A stretch of DNA of 64,000 nucleotides from Volvariella volvacea V23 (taxonomy: Eukaryota > Basidiomycota > Agaricomycetes > Agaricales > Pluteaceae), in assembly GCA_000349905.1 (NCBI GenBank), contig KB722737.1:581327-645326 (forward strand), in the 5' to 3' direction. Positions within the stretch are counted from its first letter, which is position 1. Every line of letters begins with the position of its first letter. The translations under genes were made by a program, and so were the position numbers. Below, piece after piece: positions 24,801 through 35,474 of this stretch. Under the pieces are notes generated by a model, which was not told where the DNA came from, searched no databases, and saw only the letters and a program-made list of their open reading frames with translations.

Positions 24801-26094
24801 TGCTTAAAGTGCAAATCAATCAGTGAACGTGCTAGGTCCTCTGGAGGAAACCTTTCGAGAAACTCGGTTAGCACCTCAGGGGAGTCTGTGTGAAGACCCT
24901 CATAAAGGAGCTCCCACTTGTTACATACGAGTAAGTCAAGTACATTTACGTCAATCAAAGAGCTCTTACCTTTGGTGCCCTCCAGAACTCTGCCCTTCTT
25001 CGTGCGTGTGGGGATGGACTAGACTCGGCCCTCTTATGATGTGTGTCCTCCATTCTACCGAGAAGGTGCATTTCCTTGAATCTTCTGGTAGCGTCTACTA
25101 AAATGTGGGCACTGCTCTTCCCATGGTAGCGGAGGTTATTGTCACCGGCATCTACTACCGGGCCCCTGACACCCTGCAGTGTCAATCTTTTCACCCCACC
25201 GGTATAAACTTCTTGGAAAACCTCGACGTCGGATGACGAACCGTCTGAGGTAGCATCATCGATAGGGCCCTCTTCAGGCTTCGGACGTCGGAAACGCGAA
25301 CGTTCACGCGGTTGCTCAGGTCTAAGAATCAAATAATTCGATAAGCCAGTGGTACCCGGTATTGAACTAACAAGAGGCGGAGGGGAACTCGGATGTCGTC
25401 GATAGGGGATGAATGTTGGTAAGTGGTGGTCATGGTTTCCTACAGGTCGAAGTGGGATTGACGAGAACGATCGCTGCTTATTGAGGGAAGACGACGAGGC
25501 GAGCTTGGCAGACTTTGCGGGCGGAGCAGCCGAGCTATCCTCGTTTTTCCACGAATCGCGCACGACAGGAGGACCAAGTTCGTTGGAGTAATCGACACCC
25601 GGTTGGAGCTGAATAAGATAAGATAATTAAAGTTTGGCTTAATAGCCGAATCAGGCGCGGAATTGACCCACCTGTTCCAGAAGTGCCTCGAGCATCTCCA
25701 TGCGATCTTCTAAACCAGTAATGTACCTAAAGCAGACATCAGAAGAAGTGAAAAGAGCGTCTCAGCGACGACTGACGCTTTTGGGGGACCCCGTGGCTTG
25801 GAAGCTTCCCTGTAATCGTAGTAACCATTGTTATGACGCGGGGCAAGAATAGGAGACTTGAGCTGTCACTCACACGTAGGTGCAGGGTTTGCCCAACTGC
25901 AAACAGTTGGAACAAACGTTATTCGCCATCCTCGGACCATCACACCTCGTCTTTCGACGACGGCATGCGTCGCACGCACGATCCACCTTGCGCTGCTTTG
26001 CTTGGGCAGGCGGCTGATCGGTGGCGAGTGTTGAGGATGGGATAACCCTTAGTTCCAACTGTGTTGCATGGGCGACTTGGTTTACACCATGCAT
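21805..26094 (-). CDS. Zn2Cys6 fungal transcription factor with fungal-specific regulatory domain
   Basis: Exon 1 starts MHGVNQVAHATQLELRVIPS and carries a basic lead and a zinc cluster CX2CX6CX9CX2CX6C (CDACRRRKTRC...CSNC...PC). The next short exon gives a dimerisation-type helix near 25720 (GLEDRMEMLEALLEQ). A Ser/Pro-rich linker follows. The fungal_trans (PF04082-type) domain spans about 24960-23280: HVNPHFALLHRPTFERQWEQ, LCLSLFGVASRWSDDPRVLL, IGIRKAQDTGALRR, WKRAVWCLIILDRI and MNIYRPFISRP. The C-terminal 400 residues are low-complexity Ser/Pro/His/Tyr. It is a nuclear DNA-binding regulator with unknown targets. The last roughly 70 codons look better in another frame, which would end at 21899. 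Divergent from SDHAF4. Confidence 0.88.
21996..22040. repeat. Three tandem 15-bp units in TF coding sequence
   Basis: Units start AGCGGTGGTGGGGGA at 21996, 22011 and 22026, the last with a few changes. On the minus strand they lie in the C-terminal coding part of the Zn2Cys6 gene. They encode either PPHH-like or poly-Pro/Leu residues, depending on frame. Being a multiple of three, copy-number change alone would not shift the frame. Confidence 0.8.
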
Positions 26095-26423
26095 GCAAAG
26101 TTGAGCTCAAGGGACGATGGGACGCAGATGGGGGGGTCGGAGAGATGGAAGGAAGAAGAGGCAGGAAGGGAAGGGGAAGTGCAGCAAAAAGGATTAGGGA
26201 AAGCGTAAGATGATGGATGTTCTATTGATAGAGAGCTCGTTGACATCCGCTGAACCCTCGAGTCCTGCCGCACGTGGAGTATTGACGCACTATGCTAAAA
26301 TTCAGATTCGAGCTTTGTCATCCGGTGCCAGCCACTAATTCTACGAGTCTCCGTCCGGTCTCCCCGGGTACCTTTCACGTCTCCCGTCTCACGTAATCTC
26401 TCCAGTCTTCCCCAACCACCACC
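26095..26423. promoter_or_regulatory. Divergent promoter region, Zn2Cys6 factor / SDHAF4
   Basis: About 330 bases between two divergent ATGs. A G/A-rich stretch (26110-26170) and a C/T-rich stretch up to 26423 flank the start codons, as in many fungal leaders. No specific operator recognised. Confidence 0.4.
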
Positions 26424-26780
26424 ATGTCCATCCGCCCTCTGCGCGCATTCAGCCCACCCCGTGCCCTGACGCCCTCCCTCTTCGCCCGCACCATGGCCCG
26501 CACACCACTGAACAGGCCATCACCCCCGCCGCTCCCGCCCCAGGAGCAGCGCGAGTTCGAGGAACTCCTCCGCAAGGCGCAGACCCCGCTCGCGCAAGAC
26601 AGCCAGTCCCCGGAGGACATGGGGCTCCATCCCGATGCACGTCGCCCTATCGAGCCGGAATTCACTGGCGACGTCAATCCCGTCACGGGGGAGCAAGGTG
26701 GTCCAAAGAGGGAACCCGTGGGACGCTGGAGCGAGGACGGTGGTGACTGGAGTTTCAAGGGCCGTGTATCTGACTTTTAG
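26424..26780 (+). CDS. SDH8: Succinate dehydrogenase assembly factor 4 (SDHAF4/Sdh8, DUF1674)
   Basis: Single-exon 118-residue mitochondrial matrix protein. The first 35 residues are rich in Arg, Ser and Pro without acidic residues (MSIRPLRAFSPPRALTPSLF), a likely presequence. The C-terminus carries the family signature: FTGDVNPVTGEQGGPKREPV followed by GRWSEDGGDWSFKGRVSDF and the stop. SDHAF4 binds flavinated Sdh1 and protects it before it pairs with Sdh2. Length and the exact 'RYGDWE...GRxSDF'-type ending fit the family. Codon use is strongly GC-biased, typical of a well-expressed fungal gene. Confidence 0.93.
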   Translation: MSIRPLRAFSPPRALTPSLFARTMARTPLNRPSPPPLPPQEQREFEELLRKAQTPLAQDSQSPEDMGLHPDARRPIEPEFTGDVNPVTGEQGGPKREPVGRWSEDGGDWSFKGRVSDF

Positions 26781-28680
26781 TTGGAATACAACACTGTACC
26801 GATTAGATGTTCCTTGCTATGCATTCCATCACGCACCAGTACTTTCCTGGTCAGTTTTTCACAATGTCGTGGTCCGACACACACACGGACTCGATCATCC
26901 GCCCACGCGTTCGCTCGACCCTTACTTCATGAACACGCCTCCTGCCTTTGTCTCGTCTGTACAGTGTAGGAAGGGGCCCAGACCAGAGCTATGAAACTCG
27001 AGCACTTTCATTACTCACCCGTTCGACGCTAGCCGCCGATGATGTGCTCAGCTCGGCCTTGCATCTCTGCCCGACTCAATGTAGACATCTTGTTTTCCCT
27101 GTTGTTCTATTCTCGCGATTCTAAACTCTTCTGAACAATGTTCCTCCCTCGGCACACTCTGACCGCCGATGCCCAAAGATAAGCGCCCCGCTGCCGCACC
27201 CCTCATCAGTCAAGGAGAAACGAAAAAAACCTGCGCTTGCTGAAGCAAGCACACCGACCCCATGGTCGACATTCGACCCGACCCTAACAATTCACTTGCC
27301 CGCTCCACGATTAGGGTGCTTGTTAGCACACATCCCGCCCCTCGCAATCAGCAGTGATCCTATTCTTCGTCCAATGAGCCGCCGGTGCACCTCGTTGGCC
27401 TTTGGAATTGGGGCGCATATGCACACCTCCGTGTCAAAATTGCATTGAGCAGCACTTACTTATTCGTCACCACTTCTCTTGACCCTTGACGGATGAATTA
27501 TCACAGAAGCAAGGGCGCCCTATATGTACGGCTTTTTGGCTCATGAACCATACCATGATCATCAAAAATTCTTTTTTCTCCCCCTTGTTTACCGCTTTGC
27601 TGAGTCGGTATTTATCCAAGCCGCATAAGCTGCAAAAGTCAATTTTTTCATCGAAGAGCATAGAAGCCATGCTATTGGTCCTGATCACAGGCTGTACAAT
27701 GCCGCTGCCCTTCCATCACCTCGTTCCTAGTCTTGAATACTGCGACCCCTCAGCGGTACCGACAGCTTGAACCACGACCCACCCAAAGACGTGTTTGACT
27801 AGCCCCCCTCCACCTCCTGTCTAACGATAGGCTGGGGGCAACGCTCCACTATACCATTTCTGCAACCTGGCAGGCTCATCAAGCACCTTGACTGTGCATC
27901 CTGGTTTCCCTCTCACAACACCATCGCCCTGAAGCCGTCACAGTCTGTCAGCCTGCCCCATTCCAAATACCAACAAGTCAAAATACTCTGACGTGAGGCG
28001 GCGCGCCCAGCCTTTGGCGGATGGTCCTTGGATTTGGAGTGTTGCGACTCCGAGTTACAAGTCAGGTCGCTCAGATACCATGACCGGGTGTTCTGTACAA
28101 GCTATCCTGTCATCTAGGATTGTCACTCGCTCTGCTTCTTTGCTTGTCCTCTAGGGCTATTTGTTCCCATGCCCAAGTTGGCCTTGCTTCCAATCTTACG
28201 CACAATAAAGATAACAATTGACTCTCAAGTTTGGGCCCACTAGTGTCAATCCTTCAAACGTCGACATTACAGCAGACAGCTCTTCGACAGAGTGCCTGTC
28301 GCGTCAAAGACTTGTTCTAGATGCTTGAATGTATCAGCGGGGACCAGAATAGAGAATTATACATGAATTTTGGACAAGAAACTCGATAAATCGCGGGAGA
28401 ACTGTATATGCCTATTTATGCGCATGCGACTGATTGCAAAAAGTTGGAGTTGAGCAGGTAGATGGAGGGTCTTGCTTGATTGGTCGAATCAAGGAGCAGG
28501 GAAAGTAAAGCGAGGGAAGAAGGGCAACAAGAGGGAAGACCATCCATTAGTGTCTGCCCTAGCACTGCTGATCGACAAAGAGTTCACAACTTCGCATTAT
28601 CATACCATACCACGCAGTCGCCAAAAATATATCAAATCACCAAGCACAGTGCACGCTTCCCTCTTTTTTGTGTGATGACT
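26781..28680. other. 1.9 kb without a recognised gene
   Basis: Between SDHAF4 (+) and the 3' end of Sm-D3 (-), two convergent genes. Open frames are all under 125 codons, lack conserved motifs and overlap on both strands. Base composition shifts from C-rich (26800-28000) to A-rich near 28450-28680. It may hold long 3' UTRs or a non-coding transcript; I see no tRNA or snRNA signature. Confidence 0.4.
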
Positions 28681-29730
28681 TCACCGTCTGATGCCCCGAA
28701 CAGTAGGCGCAACACCACGTCCACGTCGGGCTGTTGACATAGAACAATGAAGCGCAACATTCAGCATTTTTCGTTGGAAAGAGAAAAAGAGGGACATCAA
28801 TAAGTCATGCGCCACAACAGGAGTGTAACACTACATACCATTTGCTGTTAGATGAACAAACAGGGTTGACGAGCCAGATAGTCAGTAGCCAGTCACAAAT
28901 GGTCGATAACAACGACAGAGGGGGTATCACGATATAAAACGGGTAAAGCAACACAAAAGCTTCGAACCAAAGGGCTCAAAGGAAGGGCTTGTCTCCAAGC
29001 CCGAAATGAAATAGATGGAAGATAAGAAATGAATGGAAGTTTGGATGCACGCACCTCTCATAATAGTTGCGCGTCCACGTGCTGTTCCAATACCTCTTCC
29101 TCTCATTGCGTTGGGTCCTACACGCTTAAACCTGTAATGACAAACGGCCCCAAGTTAGTCACACCAATCACCAATGGGATGGTCAGATGAGATTTGATGC
29201 CCGTTGAATCAAGACTAAATCGTAGGACGGCAGATCCAACGAGAAGCCTCATCCCCCCGTCGCAGACGCCGTCGGTAAACCAGGGATCAAGGGGTGACCA
29301 CCATGGACGCTGGCAGGTAACACAGACGACGGAGCTCGGTAATATTAAAAAGGGATGTAGACAGCTTGGGCTAATCTCCGTAAAACGGTGCACTCACATT
29401 GGTGCATTCTGCAACATATCGGGGACGATGAAAAAGCGAATCATGCTTCCGCGAATATACACTTGATCGAGTTGTGAGACACGTCCATCACGCCCAGTAA
29501 CGGTGATATCCTTCAACGAGATATTGAGGTTATCCTCAGCTACAAATCAAACCAGATTTAAGTAAGATGTTGAGAGGGATGCGTCTGTGACAAATATGGT
29601 AGAAGTAACATGACCCACCTTCTGCGAGTTTACCTCGGTAAAGTTGCCCAGTCTTCAACTCAACAGTTATGATATGACCAAGAGATTCGTGTAATAGTTT
29701 GACGGGTACGCCGAGTCCTGCTGTGCTCAT
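28681..29730 (-). CDS. SMD3: Small nuclear ribonucleoprotein Sm-D3
   Basis: Core Sm-ring protein of U1, U2, U4 and U5 snRNPs. Exon 1 (from 29730) reads [20 protein letters not shown] and the Sm1 motif TGQLYRGKL. After an intron, the exon from about 29540 to 29398 gives [20 protein letters not shown] and Sm2-type [20 protein letters not shown]. The exon at 29055-29131 gives [21 protein letters not shown] 6-nt exon CAAATG (28839-28844) and a final 50-nt exon (28681-28730) yield [20 protein letters not shown] with TGA. The total of about 127 residues with an RG-rich tail is normal for D3. The RG dipeptides are the sites methylated before snRNP assembly in other species. Confidence 0.94.
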
Positions 29731-29778
29731 TGTCGTGAATGGTGATCAAGCGATGTGAGTTGCCTGCACACTTGCAAA

Positions 29779-29878
29779 NNNNNNNNNNNNNNNNNNNNNN
29801 NNNNNNNNNNNNNNNNNNNNNNNNNNNNNNNNNNNNNNNNNNNNNNNNNNNNNNNNNNNNNNNNNNNNNNNNNNNNNN
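29779..29878. other. Assembly gap (100 N)
   Basis: Exactly 100 N bases, a conventional placeholder of unknown true size, between the Sm-D3 start (29730) and the chloride-channel stop (30069). No gene is interrupted on the models given here, but the Sm-D3 promoter is probably incomplete. Confidence 0.98.
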
Positions 29879-30068
29879 CAGCATCCACCTCCGTTTTCAA
29901 CAAGGCCAAATAAAATTGAGCGCGTAGGCAACAAAATTCAAGTACAATATTTGCAGGGTGAAAATGACAACATGCAGAGTGAAACAATACAAAATAGTAG
30001 CTATTGTTATCCAAGTACGATGAGACGCCCCTAGTGTTCTTAATGCAATATAGGGAAAGTGAAGGTAT

Positions 30069-33000
30069 TCATGATTTCTCTTCGAGCTCGTTGAGGAAGG
30101 CAAGCCACGTTTTCTTATCGACAACGCCTTCATCTGCACCAAAAAGTAAATCCTAAAATCAACCAAATGGAAAACAAAAGGACCCACAAAAGCCATCAGA
30201 ATCGGTAATGATAACGTAGCGGGCTCCTAGTTTGACAAAGAATTGGTGCAATAACTCAAGGGGGGCGTTCAATTGTATGGTCAAAGGGGCCTAATGGAAG
30301 GCTCAGTGCCAGTGCTGCCAAAACAATGGTAGCGGACTCACTTGATCCATGTAGATACTGAAGTCGAAGGGGTCACTCCTAGGATCATGGACAAGCTCGG
30401 CTAGAGACGAAATAGAGGAGGTGGCCAATTGGTGTGTGTACGTTCCGTGGAAGAAGGCTTCACAATCCCCATCATCGGCCACGATGGCTGCGAGAAAGAC
30501 GGTTGGCCCATGCTGATCAGTGCATATGTGGAAACTTACACAACGCATGTTCCAGTTCACTCGCTCCAATATACCCAACAAGGCGCATATTTTCCTCGCT
30601 TGAGTCGCGTCGCAAAATGGGGAAACCGCTGTCATCATTCCCAGCCTCTGTCAAGATAACAAGTTGATCCCTCAAACTCTTTACCGTATTCGTGCGATCA
30701 AGACGAATGACTTCTGCATCGCGGACAGTCTGGGAAACAATCAGCAAGGTGATATGTGGCATAGCATATGAATGATGCATACAACATCCGCAATTTGGAG
30801 ATTTCCCCAAAGGTATTCGTGCTTCGAGTCAAGATAGGGGAGTTGTTGCAATTCAATAACCAGGTCATAGATGCCCTTGGGTTCGAGTGCATCCGCAACT
30901 GTTTTGGCAACTAAAACGGATAACATGACGGGAACGGCATATGTTAATGTATCCGTGAGCTCGAACATGATAACTGCCAACGATACGGTTGTACGCTAGC
31001 ATGCAGTGACAGTGAGCTAGAGGTGACGGAATGGGCAGCTGGCAATCTTACTGTGACACCAGATAACGTGGATGCTGCTCCAACCATAGCATATAGGCCC
31101 GGAACAATACCTGTCAATGCATGTTGTATTAGTCCAAATGGGAAAAAGCTTAGAAATGGAACTTACAGTTCTGATCAGCCCGGCAGGCATGGAATATACC
31201 AGAATCTGGGTTCTGCAATTGCAACCACTGCACAAAGATTCCCAATACCCTTCCAGCACAGGCGCCAACGCCAAGAGTGGGAATAAAGATACCTGCAGGT
31301 ACTTTAATGCCGAATGTTACCACTGTTAGTGCAGCCTTAACAGTCATTGCTACGAGTATGGCGCGAACGATGGGCCATATCTGTTCAAGTGAACTTGGAT
31401 CAAGGGCACATAACCCTGAATGCGTACTTCCTGAGCCACTCCGGCATTCGGCAAATAGGTTATAGACCAGTTCGGTGCCGCCCATACGAGTGTATGGGTT
31501 CAGGAAGCAGAACATAGTGGTGACAAAGGTAATCTAAACTGTCATGAGTTGAGGGAACTCGGATAATAACGCTTAACCTCATACAAGTAACACCTCCAAG
31601 ATCGGGTGTGTTTTCATCCAGGTCTTGCCGCGTACATTCTTGCTCCAACGATAGTTGAGCTTCGAGAAGTAAGCACCATAAACACCCTGAAACAAGATAT
31701 CAATAATGTAGCAATGACAATATACATCAGAAAGGACATACTCCGAAGACACCCAATAGAAGGAATGGGAAGAGCTCATATGCATGCCAGTCCTAAAAAT
31801 AAATCGTGAGGAACGTAGCAATGTCCTCGGGTTAAATTTACCTTGTCATAAGTAACTTGGAACAAAACAAGTTTTCCCGTACCGAAGGGATCGAGCATCT
31901 TAAGCGTAATTGCAGCAATCATGGCACAGAAGAAACTAATCAAGATTTTCACTTTACCGAATTTTTTGATGGAAAAATTACAAACCTTCTCCACATGACC
32001 TGAAGTAATGTTCAACTCAAATTGCACCGTCAAATGTCAGGAAATGACACACCTTGGGAGGGAAAAAATAGGACACCTCCTCCAAACTAAACAAGGTACC
32101 CCCAATGGGTGCACCGAAGGCCACGGCTACACCTGCTGCACAAGCTGCACTAAGAATCTCGCGACGCTTAGCTGGAACGGCATTAGAATAACCCTTTAGG
32201 AGTTTATCAACGGAAATTACCTTCGTTGTTCTCGTATTTGCTCCAGAAACGACTGATGATATTCCCAACACAACTGGCAATATGAACGAAGGGTCCTTCC
32301 TTTCCAAGAGACAAACCGGATGCCACGGACAAGGCTAGACCTACAGCCTTGGTGAAGAGCGTCCTCCCTCCGAGGTATCCGTGAATGACAAAACCTGTTG
32401 CATCGTAACACGATTAGGGCCCTACTTCGTATCCCCGTAGGAGTGACCAACCAGACAGTATTGTCTTAATTTCGGGGATACCACTACCAGCGGCCTAACA
32501 AAACATTAAAATGGGGTAGTGTGAACCATTAAGAACTTACATAGTACATCACTTTGCGACCAGTGGCACCCGTTGCCGATCCCTTCCCGTTTCTATCACC
32601 ATTGGTATCGAATTTGGCAGCTAAAACACCGGACTCCTTGCGTGTCGTAAACGTCGTCGAGTTCGTCAAGTAAATCGTAAGAAGTGAGGATATCAAGGCC
32701 AGAAAGAGCTGAATACACTCGTAAGCCACGTGAAACTTCGTAAGAACTTGACATGGGCGGACTAACCGCAATGGAAGTATACGAAATGTACTCCACAATT
32801 TCGGCTTCTAATCCATCGACATCTCGGGAAAACTTTTCTGACCAGTTGTCCCAAGCTGGACAGCTGTCTTCCTGCATCGTGAGGCCCCATGAAGAATTAT
32901 AGACGAGGCCCGCTTCATCCAAATGAGGGCAACAGAAGCGCTTGGCCTTCCACCATCCTTCCAAACAATAGCCTTCCTTCAAGTCAAACAGCCATTGCTC

Positions 33001-33678
33001 GCCACGAACCACAAGGAACGCAACGATCGCTGTCAGGAACCCGACAATAGTGACGACAATCCACCCTATGCTTCGATCCATAACTAAACGGATCCGTGCC
33101 CGTATTGAGTTACGTCTCCTCAACCTCGAAAAACGTGCTGAATCTTTGATTGCGTCATGCAACCAGTCGATCGAAGAGAAAGAGGAGTACCACACTCGGA
33201 TACCGTTTATTTTTGCGGCGACGTCGGTATTTGCGGGCTCGCCATCTTTGGTACCAAGAGGCGCATCATATGCTGAGATAGGTCGCTGGATGCTGAGGCG
33301 CGAATAAGCGAGGTCGCGGAAGTTGGTCGTAGTAAGGGGGCTGGGTGGGTTTGAGTTTCCAGAAATTGTGCGGTATAGCTGGTTCAGCCCGGGTACTTGA
33401 GATAAACTCCGTTGTGGAAGTATCATTGAAGTCCTCTTGGACATACGGCCCTTACGAGCTGGAAGAGTGCCATAGGACTGCATGGTATCTGTGTGGTATA
33501 ATGGTGTGCCTTCGGATGTTCCATTGGTTTCTGCGGGTATTTCGGGTTCTTCGTCGCGTCCTGGCAGTGCGCTGACAGTGTTGCTGCTTCCAATACGCAA
33601 CAAACGTTCACGGCGCCATGTGGTGGAGGATGGCGCGCCTAAAGGAGCGGAACTCCCAGCACCGTCTGCAAGGGGCAT
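30069..33678 (-). CDS. CLC-type voltage-gated chloride channel/exchanger with CBS domains
   Basis: Multi-spanning anion transporter of the eukaryotic CLC family (Gef1/CLC-3-like). The large first exon (33678 to about 32760) holds a Ser/Pro-rich cytosolic N-terminus, [20 protein letters not shown] and the first helix [20 protein letters not shown]. Conserved pore blocks follow over short exons: [14 protein letters not shown] near 32480, [19 protein letters not shown] with the gating Glu near 32300, and [20 protein letters not shown] near 32110. Later come [19 protein letters not shown] near 31290 and [20 protein letters not shown] near 30960. Paired CBS segments follow ([40 protein letters not shown]). 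The last joint gives [20 protein letters not shown], ending ELEEKS and TGA at 30069-30071. Likely endosomal or Golgi; exchanger versus channel mode is not decided here. Confidence 0.92.
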
Positions 33679-33953
33679 TAAGCTTCTTCCACTTAAACTT
33701 CAGCTGGGGTATAACTTCCGGACTTCGATGGTGCTGGCCCCGAGTGGATGCGGTGACGATGAGAGCAGGCGGTTACCTAATTCGGTGCGCAACCTTGTGG
33801 TGCTGTGCCACAACAAAACCAACCTGTAAAGCACTACAAGCAAAATACGGATACAAATAATTCTATGGGATATACAGCTCGAAGGGTGAATGCGAGAAAT
33901 ATCTAGTCAATGGGGTAAGGCTGACAGAGCAATCGCTGGTGAAGAATATCCTA

Positions 33954-35318
33954 CTAGGGTACTGGAGAATCCTGGTTCACCCCGTTGGCGACTGCATGTG
34001 TAGGCATCGTCGGACTTGAAGCGGGAGGGTTTGGAGCAATGGTCGCTGTTCTTGACATGAGAGAATTCAGCACTAACGCGAGCCCACTCATTTGAGCCTG
34101 CTGAAGTAACGAGACGTTGATTTCCAGACTCAGCATAGCCCCATTAGCGCTGGACCCGCGTAGGACAGCTGGTGGTTGGGGCTGTCCTTCCGGTGGCAGG
34201 TTGGCAGCTGGGACTGGTACAATGCCAAGAGCATGTAGGGCAGGGAGTGATGAAACTGGAAGCTGCACGGGAATAGCGCCACCTGACTGGTAAGGAGCGT
34301 AGGCCGTTGGTGATTGTGGAGACACAGAAAATGTCGGCGTTGAGGTTGAGGGGATCGTTCCGTAAGGTTGCGCATATGCGTATGGATAAGACCGATAGTA
34401 ATGTGACTGTGCTGTAGGTGTATTCGCTGCAGGAGCTGTGTAAACAATCCGAGCAGCTGCAGCTTGTCGCTTTTCTCGCTCAAGCCGTTCCAATTCTGAC
34501 CGTGCAGCACGAAGCTCCGCGTTTGCGAAAGCGTTCTCAGCACGATCTGACTCCAGAATGGACTGGGCTAAGAAAATCATTTGGTCATCAGGAGCAGTAC
34601 GCTGTTCCATTGCCATCAGCTATTCGGTGTGGGTTATGCATAATGGTGATGACTGACCGTCCCTGAGCGTATCTTGGCCTTGCGGAATCGTTTTTCAAGG
34701 GCATCACGACGACGAAAGCACTCTAGAGCAAACTTGGTCTCTAAAATTATCTTAGGAACAACATAGCTTGATGATACAATATCTGCACGCACCTTCAATC
34801 TCCTCTTTGAGAAGATCTGGAGGGGATTTTTCCCTCTCATGATAGTCCAACAGACTGGCCAAATCTTCTTGCGGTAGTTGGTACACATGGTAAGGCAATA
34901 GACGCTGAATGGCATCTTGTAGGTCCGTAAATGGTGTATCGACATTGGGATATAGAGCAGCTGCGTGATCGGATGCCAGACGAGACGCCACCCTAATAAA
35001 AATAATATAGGAGTAAAATCGAAGCGGTCATCAACACCAGTACCTCGCGGCTGTTCTTCCGGTTATATCATTTTCCTCTGCAGTGCGCTTTTTGTCTGGT
35101 AGTTTGGGTCGTGGAGCTACAGGAGCCTCCCCTGTCTGGCCAATATTCCAGTGTGCTGGGGGTTGCCATATTGAGGGACCAGCATGGGAAGACGACCCTA
35201 ATGAGGGCGATGACGACTGCACATTTTGTATGGTTTTGCTGGCAGGCGATGATGGTGAATAATTCGTCCAGATCACAGGAGATTGGGGTTGCAGAGACGG
35301 AGTGAGGGCCTTCGACAT
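33954..35318 (-). CDS. GLTSCR1-domain protein (putative SWI/SNF-associated)
   Basis: Starts MSKALTPSLQPQSPVIWTNY with a Ser/Pro-rich N-terminus. A conserved block formed across short introns follows: ASRLASDHAAALYPNVDTPF, TDLQDAIQRLLPYHVYQLPQ, LLDYHEREKSPPDLLKEEIE and FALECFRRRDALEKRFRKAK. The pattern 'D-x-x-A-x-L-x-P-D/N-x-x-T-P-F...RLLPYH' is the GLTSCR1 conserved region. In animals it lies in BICRA/BICRAL, subunits of non-canonical BAF remodelling complexes. A coiled-coil stretch (about 34560-34440, ELRAARSELERLEREKRQ) follows, then a Pro/Ala/Tyr-rich C-terminus ending NQDSPVP. The chromatin role is inferred from the family; the fungal partner complex is not shown by the sequence. Confidence 0.75.
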
Positions 35319-35474
35319 TTCAGATTTGGTTTTGGTTTGTTGTGGTTTGGATCATACCGTGACCAAGCCTAGCTCAAAGTTGTGACATAGTGGCTCAGAA
35401 AGGCAACTCATTAAAGACTCTGCTGCGTAGCTGGAAACTACTGCAGAGCCCCACGAACGTATGAGTGTTCGTTG

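Noticed and set aside
26449..26640. Minus-strand frame opposite SDHAF4
   Set aside because: Arises from the GC-rich codon bias of SDHAF4 on the other strand.
29132..29397. Second intronic snoRNA in the 266-nt Sm-D3 intron
   Set aside because: No properly spaced C and D boxes and no recognisable guide; length alone is not evidence.
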